Shown in pieces: positions 50,575 to 60,233 of a stretch of DNA of 64,000 nt. The position numbers and the translations under genes are program-made. Below the pieces are notes generated by a model. It was given only the letters and a program-made list of their open reading frames with translations, ran no database searches and was not told the DNA's origin. The stretch is from an uncultured Kordiimonas sp. GTDB lineage: Bacteria; Pseudomonadota; Alphaproteobacteria; Sphingomonadales; Kordiimonadaceae. Within the stretch, counting starts at the first letter, position 1, and the number at the start of each line of letters is the position of its first letter. The stretch lies in NCBI GenBank assembly GCA_947503575.1, contig CANNDZ010000002.1:434001-498000 (forward strand). Reading direction: 5' to 3'.

Positions 50575-52760
50575 GCCAGCTTCCTTGTCGCCTCTTCTCT
50601 GGCGGCACCTGTCACTTCTATCGAGAGACTTTTGGGGTCGGCTGAATGCCTTGTTTCAATGGTCAGGGAATACCAGCGGCACCAACCAAATTCGCGGTTG
50701 CCATCGGCTGGAATAGCAAAAAAGAACACAATATCGCCTTGCCTTACCCAGTTTGGCAACTCCAGCAAGACCCTGTGTTTTGTCATGGCTGATACGGTAA
50801 CCGAGGCCCATGCGGCAGTATCTGTTCGACCAAAAAACTGGCGATCGCTCACTTGCTGGCCGACACTCTCAATCAAGTGCTCCATGTCCTTGGTATCTTG
50901 CGGCATCACCCCCAGAACATAGGAGAACCGACGGGCGCTCGCATGCGCTGTTCCCACTTCACATGCAACTCGTGTTGCATCCTCCGGTACCCCCCCATCA
51001 AGGAGTGCGGCGCACAAGCGATCTTCCAGCGGGTTGGTCTGCATCGCTCCAACATCATCCAGCATCTGGATGGGTAAAAACCCCAGCTTCATCCTGAGCT
51101 GGTCGTGCACATACCGACCCCGATAGAAAACGATCCTGTCTGCGATATCAGTGAAAGAATGTACCCGCACGGACGGAGCGGCCTGCGGCACAAGTGTGGG
51201 CACTGCGCCCGTCGAAGCCGTTGTTTCGGGCAATTGATAGCCGAAACTCAGTTCGCGCCAGCGGCACCACCCGAAGCTCTGGTCATGGTCAAAGACCGGG
51301 ATAGCAGCCAGTATCAGGTCATATGCCTCTGAAAGCGGTGCCTCAAACCGAATGCGCAGTCTGGTCTTTTCCATTGCAACGAGGGGAGCTGCACACCAGG
51401 TAATGCCGTCTTGTTCACCAGCGAAACCCGGACCCCCTTCCTTACCTATCCGGGTAATAATATCATGGATTTTGGCATCCCCTTCGCTCGACGGATCAAC
51501 AGCCGCCAGGACCGCAATACAAGGGGCAGCTTTCTTGTGTTCAAGCCCGACAGATGCTTCTATTTCCCTGGCGTGGGGCGCTATACCACGTGCCACATGA
51601 AACGCCGCCAGGCCATCAGCGAGGGGGTGCGTTTGCAACCAGGAACCTTCATGCGTATCAACCGAAAGAACAGGCCACCCCCGCCTGCTATTGCCCTCAA
51701 CTTCAAGCGCATGACCACCCAAAAAGCCGCCTTTGGCGAAGATATCACTGGCCATAATAGGCGTATAGGCCAGGCTATCGCAGATGACATCATCTGCGGT
51801 CGGTGTCAGACGAGGAGCCATGCAGCCTGTCTCGATGCGTAACGCCAGCGACCGGTGGTTTTCGTCACCAAATCGGTCCGCAGTTTCGTCTGCGCGGGAA
51901 AAACGCGGGCCAGCGTGAGACGACTTTTCACTCGGCTGCCAAAGAATGCATACCTCAGCACCACCAATCATATGGCTTACGGGTTCTTCCAGCGCAAAAT
52001 GGTGCCACCCTACGGCAAAATAGTCGTAACTAACCATGAAGCAGGCAGCGACCTTTTTGCTGGCCGCTCCGCGAATGGCGACAATAAGATTGCCCTCCCC
52101 TTTCTCAACCGATGAGACATACAGCTCAAGGCCAACAATACCGACAATGTCGACAGGAAGTGACTGGCTGTATGTATAACCAGCAGTGTCCTCACTATCG
52201 CTGGGGCCCACACTGCCTGCCCCTTTCGGCAAATCAAACACCACAGTATGTGTGCCCAGCCCCACACCGCGCATCATGCGGGCAGACTTATCAAGCGCCA
52301 GACTCTGTTTCTGGAAACTTGTGCGAAGGGCTGCAAGTTGACCTTGTGTTGCGGCCAGGTTTTGGCGGTCTCTCACCAGTTGATCGGCAAAAAGGTCGGT
52401 TAAAAAAGTCAGTATCTTCCGTTTCCGCCCGAAACCGGCAACAGTCAAAACACTTGGTAAAACATGCGGTTTGTGCCGTTCTGCATGTTCCAGGAAAGAC
52501 GCCACCATCCCCATTTTTGCAGGCGCTGCGATAACGCCCATAACGCCCGTTGGCATGCCAATAAGGTGGCTTGTTTTAGGCGATTTAGCGGCCTTTTCAC
52601 CCGCCAGGGAGATTACGCCGTTACTATCTAGCAGGAAAAGCGTGATCGTCTCAGGCACTAACCCAGTGACCACACGCTCCAGGTCGGCATCCACTATCAA
52701 GCTGTCAGAAGCAGCATAGATACTGGCAAACGCAGCGCGTGTTATCTTCAATTCAGCCAC
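50571..52760 (-). CDS. Uncharacterised 729-aa protein in the T1SS/glycosyltransferase block
   Basis: Long ORF overlapping the downstream GT2 start by 4 nt; duplicated FGWCRW motif; no recognised catalytic motif. Confidence 0.85.
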   Translation of the reverse strand: MAELKITRAAFASIYAASDSLIVDADLERVVTGLVPETITLFLLDSNGVISLAGEKAAKSPKTSHLIGMPTGVMGVIAAPAKMGMVASFLEHAERHKPHVLPSVLTVAGFGRKRKILTFLTDLFADQLVRDRQNLAATQGQLAALRTSFQKQSLALDKSARMMRGVGLGTHTVVFDLPKGAGSVGPSDSEDTAGYTYSQSLPVDIVGIVGLELYVSSVEKGEGNLIVAIRGAASKKVAACFMVSYDYFAVGWHHFALEEPVSHMIGGAEVCILWQPSEKSSHAGPRFSRADETADRFGDENHRSLALRIETGCMAPRLTPTADDVICDSLAYTPIMASDIFAKGGFLGGHALEVEGNSRRGWPVLSVDTHEGSWLQTHPLADGLAAFHVARGIAPHAREIEASVGLEHKKAAPCIAVLAAVDPSSEGDAKIHDIITRIGKEGGPGFAGEQDGITWCAAPLVAMEKTRLRIRFEAPLSEAYDLILAAIPVFDHDQSFGWCRWRELSFGYQLPETTASTGAVPTLVPQAAPSVRVHSFTDIADRIVFYRGRYVHDQLRMKLGFLPIQMLDDVGAMQTNPLEDRLCAALLDGGVPEDATRVACEVGTAHASARRFSYVLGVMPQDTKDMEHLIESVGQQVSDRQFFGRTDTAAWASVTVSAMTKHRVLLELPNWVRQGDIVFFFAIPADGNREFGWCRWYSLTIETRHSADPKSLSIEVTGAAREEATRKLA

Positions 52761-52794
52761 CTGAAGCCCCCAAAATCAATTCGAGTAAATAAAT

Positions 52795-54162
52795 TTACCC
52801 TTTAAAGGCGCGAAACGCAAAACGCGTGAAAGGTTCCGAAATAATCTGCAGGAAGGTTTTAGATTCGGTTTGCACATACACTTCAGCAATATTGCCGGGC
52901 AACAATTGCTCTGGGCTTGCATCCGGTTCCACGAGAACATTGATGGTATAGGAACCAACGGGGTCTTCCTCCGTGGTTATTGTGTCCGCCGAAACGTAAG
53001 TAAGTTTACCAGGGATGGGTGCTTGCTGGTTTTTCCTGTCAGACGGAAAGACAACCATCACGTCCTGGCCGATGAAAACTTCATCCCGGTCTGTCGGCTG
53101 GAGCCGTGCTTCAATTGTCAGCGCATCATTTTTAGGAAACACAACCATGATGGTATCGCCAGGTTTGATAACCTCGCCGATAGTGCGTTTGACAATTCTG
53201 AACACCGTACCATCCACCGGTGAGCGCACGACCATGCGTTCCAGGGTATCTGACAGGCGGATAACATTGGATGCTGCTTCATTATATGTTTTCTGGGTAT
53301 CCAGAAGCTGAGCATTCGCGTTGGACAAAAACTCCGAACGGCCTTGCGCCTTCTCGGTTTCAAAATTCTCGATATCGTTTTTTGCCTTTTCGATCTCAAT
53401 GTTTGTATTGGCTATCTGTGCCACCAATTCAACAACTTGCCGTTCCGTCGCAAACACACGTGTACGAGACACGTGGCCAAGCTTGAACAGTTCCCGAAAG
53501 CTTTCGAGCTCTAATTCAAACAGCTCTAGCTGGCGACGCAGCGCAATGAGTACTTCTTCATGCCCGTTAATATCACCGCGTCGACCAAGGATTTGATTGT
53601 CCAGTTTTTCGCGCCTGCTTTTGCGAAACTCAACACCAAACCGGAATTCATCATATTGGCTTTTTATGGCTTCCTGCACACGCGCTGTGTTAGCGACGGC
53701 GGGGTCAATGTCGGTCGGAAACTCAACCGTGGCCTGCTCATTAACTTCGGCCCGCAAACGAGCCAGTTCAATGCGCGCAAGAGCCTTTTGCAGGCGATTT
53801 GCTTCCAGCTGGGCTTCAACATCCAGTGTATCTAAGGTTATCAGGACGTCGCCTTTTTGGACGCTGTCGCCTTCGCGCACATCAAGGGTTTTTAAAATGC
53901 CCCCTTCCAGATGTTGAACAAACCGGTTTTGCCCAAGCGCGATAACTTTGCCGCTGGCAACCACTGCGCCGCCCAACGGGGCCAATGCGGCCCATAGGCC
54001 GCCAAAGCCGAACAAAATCACAAACGCAATCAAGGCACGCTTCAACGTAACCGCGGTGTTGGTGTTGACACCGTTTGCCCACGACTGCAACGCCTCACGA
54101 TCAAATTTTGCTGGCGCACCAGCCACTGGCAGGGGTGCGACTTCCGTAGATCCGCTGGACAT
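52795..54162 (-). CDS. HlyD-family type I secretion periplasmic adaptor
   Basis: GKVIALGQNRFVQHLEGGILKTLDVREGDSVQKGDVLITLD; VRSPVDGTVFRIVKRTIGEVIKPGDTIM. Confidence 0.93.
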   Translation of the reverse strand: MSSGSTEVAPLPVAGAPAKFDREALQSWANGVNTNTAVTLKRALIAFVILFGFGGLWAALAPLGGAVVASGKVIALGQNRFVQHLEGGILKTLDVREGDSVQKGDVLITLDTLDVEAQLEANRLQKALARIELARLRAEVNEQATVEFPTDIDPAVANTARVQEAIKSQYDEFRFGVEFRKSRREKLDNQILGRRGDINGHEEVLIALRRQLELFELELESFRELFKLGHVSRTRVFATERQVVELVAQIANTNIEIEKAKNDIENFETEKAQGRSEFLSNANAQLLDTQKTYNEAASNVIRLSDTLERMVVRSPVDGTVFRIVKRTIGEVIKPGDTIMVVFPKNDALTIEARLQPTDRDEVFIGQDVMVVFPSDRKNQQAPIPGKLTYVSADTITTEEDPVGSYTINVLVEPDASPEQLLPGNIAEVYVQTESKTFLQIISEPFTRFAFRAFKG

Positions 54163-56129
54163 CAGGAACCCTTCTTGGATAGTGGTGTCTTTTTCGAGGT
54201 TCCACCTTGCGTGGCCGCCTCTGACACCGTGTTCTGGTTGTTTGCCGGGTCTGCCTTATCGGTCTGTGGTGTTTCCGCAGCACCGTCATTGGCCCCTGTG
54301 GTGCTCGACAGCCCTGTTCCTGATGCCAATTTGTTTACCGGCACAGGCTTTGACATTTTAATAACCTGCTTTGTGGGTTTAGTTTCCGCAGGCTTTTGAG
54401 CAGCAGCAGATTTTTGGACGGCAGCAGGCTTTTGCTCAGCCGCCGGTTTTTTGGGCGGCGTTGCCGGCCCGCCAACCATTTTGCCCTGGACCACTTTGTC
54501 ACGGTCATCATATTGTTTGACCAGCCCGGCTTCCAGCACCATGACTTTATCCGTGAATTTCAGAGCGCTTGGCCGCTGAGTAACCATAATAACGGTCATG
54601 CCCATTTTCTTGGCCGTACCAAGCGCCGCATGGAATATGGCCTCACCTTGCGTATCAAGCGAGGCGTTGGGCTCATCCAGGATGAGGACTGCCGGTTTGC
54701 CATAAAACGCCCGCGCAAGAGCAATTAACTGCGACTGGCCACCAGATGGGCGAAAGCCCTGGTTTGATATAGGAGTGTCATAGCCATTTGGCATGGTCAG
54801 AATCATGTCGTGAACGCCCGCAAGCTGAGCCGCTTCCACAGCCAGTTCAGCAGGGTCATCTTTGCGTAGGCGGGCTATGTTTTCGCGAATTGTGCCATCA
54901 AAAAAGCTGACTTGCTGCGGCATATAGCCAATATAAAGCCCACGCGACGTTGGGTCCCAGGCTTTTATGTCTTGTCCATCAAGCGCAATGCGCCCTGCAC
55001 TCGCTTCAATACTGCCAGCAATCATACGAGCGAGCGTGGATTTACCCGCACCAGAGGGGCCGATGATTGCGATGCTCTCACCGGCGTAGATCCTGCCCGT
55101 GATGCCACGGATGATTGGTGCAGCACCAGGACGGGGAACATAACCGACGCGTTCGATCAAGATTTCGCCTTTGGGACGCGGTAGAGGCGTTTTTTCGTCG
55201 GGCAGCGCCAACTCAGCAAGGCGCTCCAGCAAACGGTTGTAGGTCGAGTAGCCTTGCTTTAGGTTGCGCCAGTTGCCGACGATCTGTTCGATAGGGGCAA
55301 GGGCCCGGCCACCAATGATAGAGGCCGCAAAAATAACACCGGCAGTGGCCTGATCACCCAACACTAACAACGCACCTGTGCCGATCACCACGATTTGGAG
55401 CATCTGCCGCGCGGCTTTGGACGTGGAAGAAAAGGTCGTCATTGTCATGAAGCTTTTGAGGTGATGCGACAGCGCTTCGCCTTGCTTTTTGCCCCACTCG
55501 CCAACAACAGCATTATACATGCCCTGGGCACGAACCAGTTCCTGGCTGCGGACAAACATCTCCAGGTTTTGATGCGCCTGAATGTTGGCATCCATAAAGG
55601 CTTCGGATATCGGGGCGACCTTGCGATCGGCGAACAGCGCGATCCCGACCAGAATGCCGCCACCAACGAGTACAACCAGCCCCAAAAGAGGGTGGATGAG
55701 AAACAGAACCAGCAGATAAATAGGGATAACCGGCACATCAAACAGCGCCGCGAAACCACCACTGGATAGTGTTTGTTTGATCGCCGTTACGTCGCGCACG
55801 GTTTGGGTGCGTGTGTCGCTTTGGCGCGCGAGTTCTGCGGCGAGTATTTCACCCTGGGTCTGTGCCTCAAGGCGTGCAGCGCTTTTGCCCAGCAAATGCA
55901 TGCGCACACTATCGAAAAAGCCAAACGCAAACAGGAAAACAATGGCAAAAATGGCCAGCGCAATAAGGGTTTCAAAACTGCGCGAAGACAGAACCTTGTC
56001 ATACACCAGCGACAGGAATATCGGCATAGCAAGCATGCAAATGCTGGCCAGAAACGAATACAAGGCAACGGGCTTCAGGGCCGCTTTAAATTCGGCCTCG
56101 CGTTCTTTGAACCTGTCCAACAATGACAC
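54162..56129 (-). CDS. Type I secretion system permease/ATPase (PrtD/RsaD-like)
   Basis: Walker A GPSGAGKSTLAR, signature PSGGQSQLIALARA, Walker B AVLILDEPNASLD; no obvious N-terminal C39 peptidase domain. Confidence 0.93.
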   Translation of the reverse strand: MSLLDRFKEREAEFKAALKPVALYSFLASICMLAMPIFLSLVYDKVLSSRSFETLIALAIFAIVFLFAFGFFDSVRMHLLGKSAARLEAQTQGEILAAELARQSDTRTQTVRDVTAIKQTLSSGGFAALFDVPVIPIYLLVLFLIHPLLGLVVLVGGGILVGIALFADRKVAPISEAFMDANIQAHQNLEMFVRSQELVRAQGMYNAVVGEWGKKQGEALSHHLKSFMTMTTFSSTSKAARQMLQIVVIGTGALLVLGDQATAGVIFAASIIGGRALAPIEQIVGNWRNLKQGYSTYNRLLERLAELALPDEKTPLPRPKGEILIERVGYVPRPGAAPIIRGITGRIYAGESIAIIGPSGAGKSTLARMIAGSIEASAGRIALDGQDIKAWDPTSRGLYIGYMPQQVSFFDGTIRENIARLRKDDPAELAVEAAQLAGVHDMILTMPNGYDTPISNQGFRPSGGQSQLIALARAFYGKPAVLILDEPNASLDTQGEAIFHAALGTAKKMGMTVIMVTQRPSALKFTDKVMVLEAGLVKQYDDRDKVVQGKMVGGPATPPKKPAAEQKPAAVQKSAAAQKPAETKPTKQVIKMSKPVPVNKLASGTGLSSTTGANDGAAETPQTDKADPANNQNTVSEAATQGGTSKKTPLSKKGS

Positions 56130-56420
56130 TGAACGAGAACTCCTTGCTTGGTCGCTTAGGGTCCGGGATTTTCCCGTATCTACAAGGACCTAGCCCCTGC
56201 TTATACACCAAAACCACAGGCCTATGTCAAATTCATCGCTGTGATACCAAGGATACCGGGCCATGGGAAGGTAATTGTTATGCCAAGCACTTGCCAGAGC
56301 AATGGCCGGACCCCTAACTGAGCGTCGAATGGATGGTATAGTAACCAAGCCGTTTATCGAACCGACCCCACAGTTTGCTGCCACTGCGTTACCTGTTTGT
56401 ATTGATCGGGCGTATCGGCC

Positions 56421-56449
56421 AAAAAAAAGGAGGCCCAAAGGCCTCCTTT
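56421..56449 (-). terminator. Rho-independent terminator downstream of the RTX gene
   Basis: Perfect 10-bp stem AAAGGAGGCC-CAAA-GGCCTCCTTT with eight A at 56421-56428, i.e. a U-tract on the minus strand. Confidence 0.88.
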
Positions 56450-56474
56450 CGGAAATATTTGTCAGATGTCTGAC

Positions 56475-59400
56475 TTAGACGATTACCTGATTGTTGTCGA
56501 TAATGTCAGCAAATTCCGCAAGCGTAACGCCGTCAAGAATGATTGCATCGTTATCACCAACCGCGATACGGACATCGTTGCCACCGTCGACCTCTGTAGC
56601 ATTGGCAAGCAGACCATTGAGAGTCAAGCCATCAATCTCAGACAGATCGAGGATGTCGTTGTCGCCAGTACCGGTGCTAGAGTCAAAGCCAGTGATCGTG
56701 TCACTACCGAAGCCGGTAACGAAAGCGAAGGTATCATCGCCATCTCCACCGTCCAGTTCGTCGTTGCCAGCGCCACCGTAGATGGTGTCATCGCCGTCAC
56801 CGCCGTTAACTTCGTCCTCACCAGCACCACCGAAGAGAAGATCATCGCCGTCGCCACCGTTGACCGTGTCATCGCCAACTGCTGCGAAGATTTCGTCATC
56901 GCCGTCACCGCCGTTGAGCTCATCGTCGTTATCAGCTGCTGAACCAACACCACCGTAAATAGTGTCGTCACCGTCGTTACCGTTGATGGTGTCGTCACCT
57001 TCACCACCACCGAGGATGTCGTCATTGTCATCACCGAAGAGGGTGTCATCGCCAGTACCGCCCCAGAGCACGTTCTCGCCTTGGCCAGTATTTACTGCAG
57101 CTGATGCTGTTGAGTCCCAAGACCCACCAACGAGCAGGTCATCACCGGCTCCACCAAAGAGTGTATCAGAGCCAGAATTGTTGGCATCGTCGACATCCAG
57201 GTCAGCCGTAATGTCGCCACCGACAAGCACGTCGTCACCTTCGCCACCACCAGCAACATCGTTGCCAGTACCAGCTTCTACAGTGTCGTCGCCTTCATCG
57301 TCAGGACCAGCAAAGATCTGGTCATTTCCGGCACCACCTTCGGACACATCATCACCGTCATCACCTCTGATGAAGTCATTACCGCCATTACCCAGCAGAG
57401 TGTCATCACCATCACCACCGAGCAATGTATCAGCGTTTGCGCCACCAGTGAGCGTATCGTCACCAGCACCACCTTGGGCCGTTCCGCCGTCAGTTGTGAA
57501 GTTGTTGTCTGCATCGTCTGTAGCAATAACAGTCTGAGTGAGGGATGTCTCACCATCGCTCAACGTCAGTGTGAAGGTTGTCGTTGTGTCAGCTGTGTTA
57601 TTCTGAGTGCCCGCTGGGTTCTCAAAATCAAACGATGTTGCATCAGAAGAAATTGTAACGGTTGCACCATTATCAAGCTCAACTACCGCACCCGCTGTCA
57701 CAGCAACGCCGTTGACTTCAGTGATCTCGAAGTCATCTCCAGCTTCCTGGATAATGTCATCATCACTAACACCTGCCGCAAGGGCATTTTCTGCCGCTGT
57801 TTCGGCAGCAGCTGCAACGCTCGCCGCGTTATCAGCCGCCACTTCGGCAGCCTCAAGTGCTGTCTCGACGTTAGCAGCTGCAGTCGCAAGATCTCCGTTG
57901 TCGATAACTTCATCAGTGATGGCATCTACCGCATCATCAACATCGTCAGCGATCTCAGCAGCAATTTCAGCCGCTTCTTCAGCGTCGGTCAACGCCTCAG
58001 CAGCAGCCTCACCAGCCGCGTTAACAGAAGCCTGAGTGGCTCCAGCCACATCAGCAGCGTTTTCGACTGCTTGAGCAACTGCCAACTCACCCTGATCTTC
58101 CTGGTTGGCATCATTGGCAGTGCTAACAACAGCAGCACCAGCGGCAACAATGTTACCGACCGATGCAGACGCTTCGGTAGCTTCAGTTGCTGCAACACGG
58201 GCAGCTTCGCTCAGCGCCGCGGCAACAGAACCTGCAGCACCCGCAGCAGTAGCAACAGCTTCTGCCGCATCAAACACTGCAGTCACAGCAGCGGCGACAG
58301 TGTTCTGGTCAGCGCCAGCCTCAGCAGCGGCATCTTCAGCTGCAGCAAGAACGATTTCAGCAAAGTCATCTGCACCAGAAGTCAAAGTTGCCGCGTTGAT
58401 GGCATCTTCAAGGTCTGAAACCGCATCGGCTGCGTCAGTACCAGCTGCAGCAACCGCCTCAAGGTCCTCACCGGTATCATCAAGCTCATCAACGATGTCA
58501 GTGATCGCCGCCGCGATGCTGGTAGCATCAGCCGTAGCAGATTCACCTTCTTCATTTGCAAGTGTCAGCGCAAACGCAGCACCAAGCGAGTCAAACGTCT
58601 CGCCCGCCGCTTCCTGCGTATCAGTCTCACCTAATACGTCAGTATTAACGTCATCGAAACCAGACAAGAATGCATCAACCGCCGCTTCAACATCGTCTTC
58701 GTCTGCGCCTGTCACGCCAGCCGCTTCAGTTGCGATTGCCAGAAGAGCAGCACCCGCTGTAGCGGAGGCACCTGTCAAACCGTCCACGAAGTCTTCAATC
58801 GCGTCCAAAGCATCCGCAGCGCCAGTCTCTGCCTCTGCGTCACCATCAGCAGCCGCGAGAGCAGTATTAACCGCATCCAAAGCGACAGCCGCTGCCGTTA
58901 CTTCTTCTGCGTCAATGTTGGCAGTTACGATAGCCTGAGCAGCCTCAGCACCATCCAGCTCTGCACGGCTGAGCAACTCAGCTGAAGCAACAGTTGCCAA
59001 ACGAGCGTCTGAATTCGCGATAGTCGTGTCCAGAGCAGCCTCATTTAAACCACCAGTTTCCTGGTTTTCAGCATCTGTCTCAGCCTGATCTGCAGCATCC
59101 TCTGCAGCCTGCACTTCAGCACGCAAATCTGCAACAGCATCAGCATCATCAAGGATGGACAGAGCTTCTTCAATTGCAGCCTCTACGGCGTCAGTTGATT
59201 CTGGCTGATCTATGAAATCGCCAGTCGCCACGTCCTGAGCGCTCTCAACCTGGTTAGCCGTGTCCTGAGCAATAACATCAGCCAAGACAGACTGTAAATT
59301 ATCCGTAGCAGCACGAACAGCAGCCAAGACACTTGCAGCAGTAGCACCTTCAGCATCTGCAGCTGCTGATGCGGCCGCTGTGATGGTTGCGAAAGTACCA

Positions 59401-60227
59401 TTGATGGCACCTGCACCCAGAGCGGTAATCGCGTCCTCAACGTCTTCAGCGTCTGCGTTTGCAACATCTGCGGCGTCTTCAGCCTCACCCTCGGCAATAG
59501 CGATCAGACGCGCCGCATCCACTGCAGCCGAACTTTCGCTAGCACCAGCGATACCCAAAGCAGCAGTAATTGCGAGCTCAACATCCTCTGCAGCATCTTC
59601 CAGAGCGGAAGCCTCTTCTGCAGCGTCATCAGCAGCGTCAGACGCAGCTTCGGCAGCAGCTTCAGCCGCCTCAAGCGCATCAGTGTCTGGGTCAAGGCTG
59701 ATAACACCAACGTTGGCGGTCGCATCTACATCTTCTTCGTCAGCACCATTCACAGTGGTGAAAGTGATATCTGATGTGAAGAATGTGTCAGACTCGTCGT
59801 CTGTCAGGTCAATTGTTACGTTGCTGAACTCAAGCGCTTCAACATTATCCAATGTGTAGGTTGTTGTTGTCGTGCTGGTTACATCCAACTCGATAGCAAA
59901 ATCGTTGAATGAACCAGTTGTACCAAAACCTTCACCAGTACCAACACCAACAGTGAAATCGTCATTAACAGTCAGCTGACGCGCGAACTGTACAGTGTCA
60001 TCGCCTGCACCGCCGTCAATGCTGTCGCTGTCTGCGCTGGAAGTATTACCGATGATCAGATCATCGCCGTCACCACCTTCGGTAACGTCGTTACCAGCGC
60101 CTGGTGTGATTGTATCATTACCGCCCGCGCCGTTGATGGTATCGTTACCACCGCCTGCACGGATAATATCTGCGTCATCTGTACCGCCGATGTTTTCATC
60201 GCCTAGGGTACCATTAAACGTTGCCAT
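56475..60227 (-). CDS. Large acidic RTX calcium-binding protein with Ala-rich central region
   Basis: N- and C-terminal GGxGxDxxx repeats (GGNDTITPGAGNDVTEGGDGDDLIIG; GGDGDDTLLGNGGNDFIRGDDGDD); C-terminal hydrophobic/acidic tail; start MATFNGTLGDENIGG at 60227 with AGGAGG RBS. Confidence 0.93.
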   Translation of the reverse strand: MATFNGTLGDENIGGTDDADIIRAGGGNDTINGAGGNDTITPGAGNDVTEGGDGDDLIIGNTSSADSDSIDGGAGDDTVQFARQLTVNDDFTVGVGTGEGFGTTGSFNDFAIELDVTSTTTTTYTLDNVEALEFSNVTIDLTDDESDTFFTSDITFTTVNGADEEDVDATANVGVISLDPDTDALEAAEAAAEAASDAADDAAEEASALEDAAEDVELAITAALGIAGASESSAAVDAARLIAIAEGEAEDAADVANADAEDVEDAITALGAGAINGTFATITAAASAAADAEGATAASVLAAVRAATDNLQSVLADVIAQDTANQVESAQDVATGDFIDQPESTDAVEAAIEEALSILDDADAVADLRAEVQAAEDAADQAETDAENQETGGLNEAALDTTIANSDARLATVASAELLSRAELDGAEAAQAIVTANIDAEEVTAAAVALDAVNTALAAADGDAEAETGAADALDAIEDFVDGLTGASATAGAALLAIATEAAGVTGADEDDVEAAVDAFLSGFDDVNTDVLGETDTQEAAGETFDSLGAAFALTLANEEGESATADATSIAAAITDIVDELDDTGEDLEAVAAAGTDAADAVSDLEDAINAATLTSGADDFAEIVLAAAEDAAAEAGADQNTVAAAVTAVFDAAEAVATAAGAAGSVAAALSEAARVAATEATEASASVGNIVAAGAAVVSTANDANQEDQGELAVAQAVENAADVAGATQASVNAAGEAAAEALTDAEEAAEIAAEIADDVDDAVDAITDEVIDNGDLATAAANVETALEAAEVAADNAASVAAAAETAAENALAAGVSDDDIIQEAGDDFEITEVNGVAVTAGAVVELDNGATVTISSDATSFDFENPAGTQNNTADTTTTFTLTLSDGETSLTQTVIATDDADNNFTTDGGTAQGGAGDDTLTGGANADTLLGGDGDDTLLGNGGNDFIRGDDGDDVSEGGAGNDQIFAGPDDEGDDTVEAGTGNDVAGGGEGDDVLVGGDITADLDVDDANNSGSDTLFGGAGDDLLVGGSWDSTASAAVNTGQGENVLWGGTGDDTLFGDDNDDILGGGEGDDTINGNDGDDTIYGGVGSAADNDDELNGGDGDDEIFAAVGDDTVNGGDGDDLLFGGAGEDEVNGGDGDDTIYGGAGNDELDGGDGDDTFAFVTGFGSDTITGFDSSTGTGDNDILDLSEIDGLTLNGLLANATEVDGGNDVRIAVGDNDAIILDGVTLAEFADIIDNNQVIV
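56735..57476 (-). repeat. C-terminal RTX nonapeptide repeat array
   Basis: Repeated GGxGDDxLxG / GGDGDDTIYGG encoded on the minus strand. Confidence 0.9.
57770..59690 (-). repeat. Ala/Asp/Glu-rich low-complexity region
   Basis: Continuous A/D/E-rich sequence from DTDALEAAEAAAEAASDAADD to AAAETAAENALAAGVSD. Confidence 0.85.
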
Positions 60228-60233
60228 AGTTAT

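Noticed and set aside
56735-57476. Short regularly spaced DNA repeats resembling an array
   Set aside because: Periodicity is ~27 nt and in frame with RTX nonapeptides; not a CRISPR array (no conserved repeat with unique spacers).
57474-58938. Long plus-strand ORFs (314 aa, 277 aa) opposite the RTX gene, plus others at 56491-57537 and 59380-59859
   Set aside because: They are Ser/Ala/Pro-rich low-complexity products of the antisense of Ala/Asp/Gly-rich repeats; no independent RBS or family signature.
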